From the NCBI GenBank assembly GCA_028293225.1, contig JAQGPE010000702.1, forward strand, positions 1 to 5,651: a stretch of 5,651 bases of DNA, in the 5' to 3' direction. The DNA is from Akkermansiaceae bacterium (GTDB lineage: Bacteria > Verrucomicrobiota > Verrucomicrobiia > Verrucomicrobiales > Akkermansiaceae). The translations under genes and the position numbers were made by a program. The notes beneath the pieces are model-generated. The model did no database searches and was not told where the DNA came from. It saw only the letters and a list, made by a program, of their open reading frames with translations. Below, in pieces: positions 5,314-5,651 of the stretch; position 1 is the first letter of the stretch, and every line of letters starts with the position of its first letter.

Positions 5314-5651
5314 ATGGATACCCTGCGCACCTTCACCACCGGCTCCGGAGCCGAGGGCAAATTCTATTCCCTGCCAGCGCTCGCCGAGCAGGGTTTCCCC
5401 GATCTCAAGAAACTGCCGGTTTCCATCCGCATCGTGCTGGAATCCGTCCTGCGCTGCGTCGACGGCCGCAAGGTAACCTTCGATGACGTGAAAAACCTGG
5501 CCGGCTACAATGCCAAGGCTCCGGGGGAATACGAAATCCCCTTCACGGTCGCGAGCATTGTGCTTCAGGACTTTACCGGCGTGCCCCTGCTGGTGGACGT
5601 GGCCGCCATGCGCGATGCCGCCGTGAAGCGCGGCGCCGCCCCGGAGAAGAT
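5314..5651 (+). CDS. acnA: Aconitate hydratase, AcnA type (3' end outside window)
   Basis: The window holds the first 112 codons of a protein that is normally near 900 residues, so only the N-terminal portion is seen. It matches the start of AcnA/IRP-type aconitases: a GAEGKFYSLPAL segment near residues 12-23, LPVSIRIVLESVLR at 34-47, and VLQDFTGVPLLVDVAAMRDA near 83-102. These segments precede the Fe-S-cluster cysteines, which lie beyond the window. The enzyme interconverts citrate and isocitrate in the TCA cycle in the cytoplasm, using a 4Fe-4S cluster. In most family members the residue before I/V-V-L-Q-D is Arg; here it is Ser (VASIVLQD), a minor variation. ATG at 5314 gives the usual N-terminus, although no Shine-Dalgarno sequence precedes it. 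It is transcribed divergently from the cytochrome gene and may share control through the intervening region. Confidence 0.9.
   Translation, partial: MDTLRTFTTGSGAEGKFYSLPALAEQGFPDLKKLPVSIRIVLESVLRCVDGRKVTFDDVKNLAGYNAKAPGEYEIPFTVASIVLQDFTGVPLLVDVAAMRDAAVKRGAAPEK

Overview
This is GC-rich bacterial chromosomal DNA (roughly 60-65% GC by eye). It shows no sign of a mobile element, CRISPR array, rRNA or tRNA. The mix of genes resembles genomes of the Planctomycetota-Verrucomicrobiota group, and my best guess is a Verrucomicrobiota member related to Luteolibacter or Haloferula. The pointers are an exported sulfatase, a GMC dehydrogenase with a Tat-type gluconate-dehydrogenase subunit 3, a short lipoprotein cytochrome c, and weak or absent Shine-Dalgarno sequences before several genes. 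This assignment is inference from gene content, not from a marker gene.

Left part (1-2118, + strand): a two-gene operon. The first gene is the 3' five-sixths or so of a flavin-dependent GMC oxidoreductase. It is followed, with a 4-base overlap at a TTG start, by a subunit-3 partner with a twin-arginine signal peptide. The pair looks like the catalytic and escort subunits of a periplasmic sugar or alcohol dehydrogenase. The catalytic subunit keeps a C-x5-C-x3-C triad like the one that holds the 3Fe-4S cluster in bacterial FAD-glucose dehydrogenase. The usual third subunit, a multihaem cytochrome c, is not in the window.

Middle part (2139-5137, - strand): four genes read leftward and meet the first operon tail to tail with only 20 bases between. 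In transcription order they are a monohaem c-type cytochrome lipoprotein, a secreted type I sulfatase 12 bases downstream, a LysE/RhtB-type exporter after a 57-base gap, and a small unrecognised zinc-ribbon protein overlapping or abutting the exporter. The cytochrome and sulfatase look co-transcribed. The exporter may have its own weak promoter.

Right part (5138-5651): a divergent intergenic region of about 176 bases (146 if the upstream GTG start of the cytochrome is used). It holds a perfect TTGACA hexamer and two perfect 10-bp palindromes. The first 112 codons of an AcnA-type aconitate hydratase follow, running off the window end.

Functionally, most of the window serves periplasmic oxidation and desulfation of carbohydrate-like substrates, with a cytochrome that might accept electrons, placed beside a TCA-cycle gene. 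I saw nothing that amounts to a wholly new system. The points most worth a second look are the cysteine triad, the unusual active-site residues of the sulfatase, the orphan zinc-ribbon protein with its start arrangement, and the paired palindromes.
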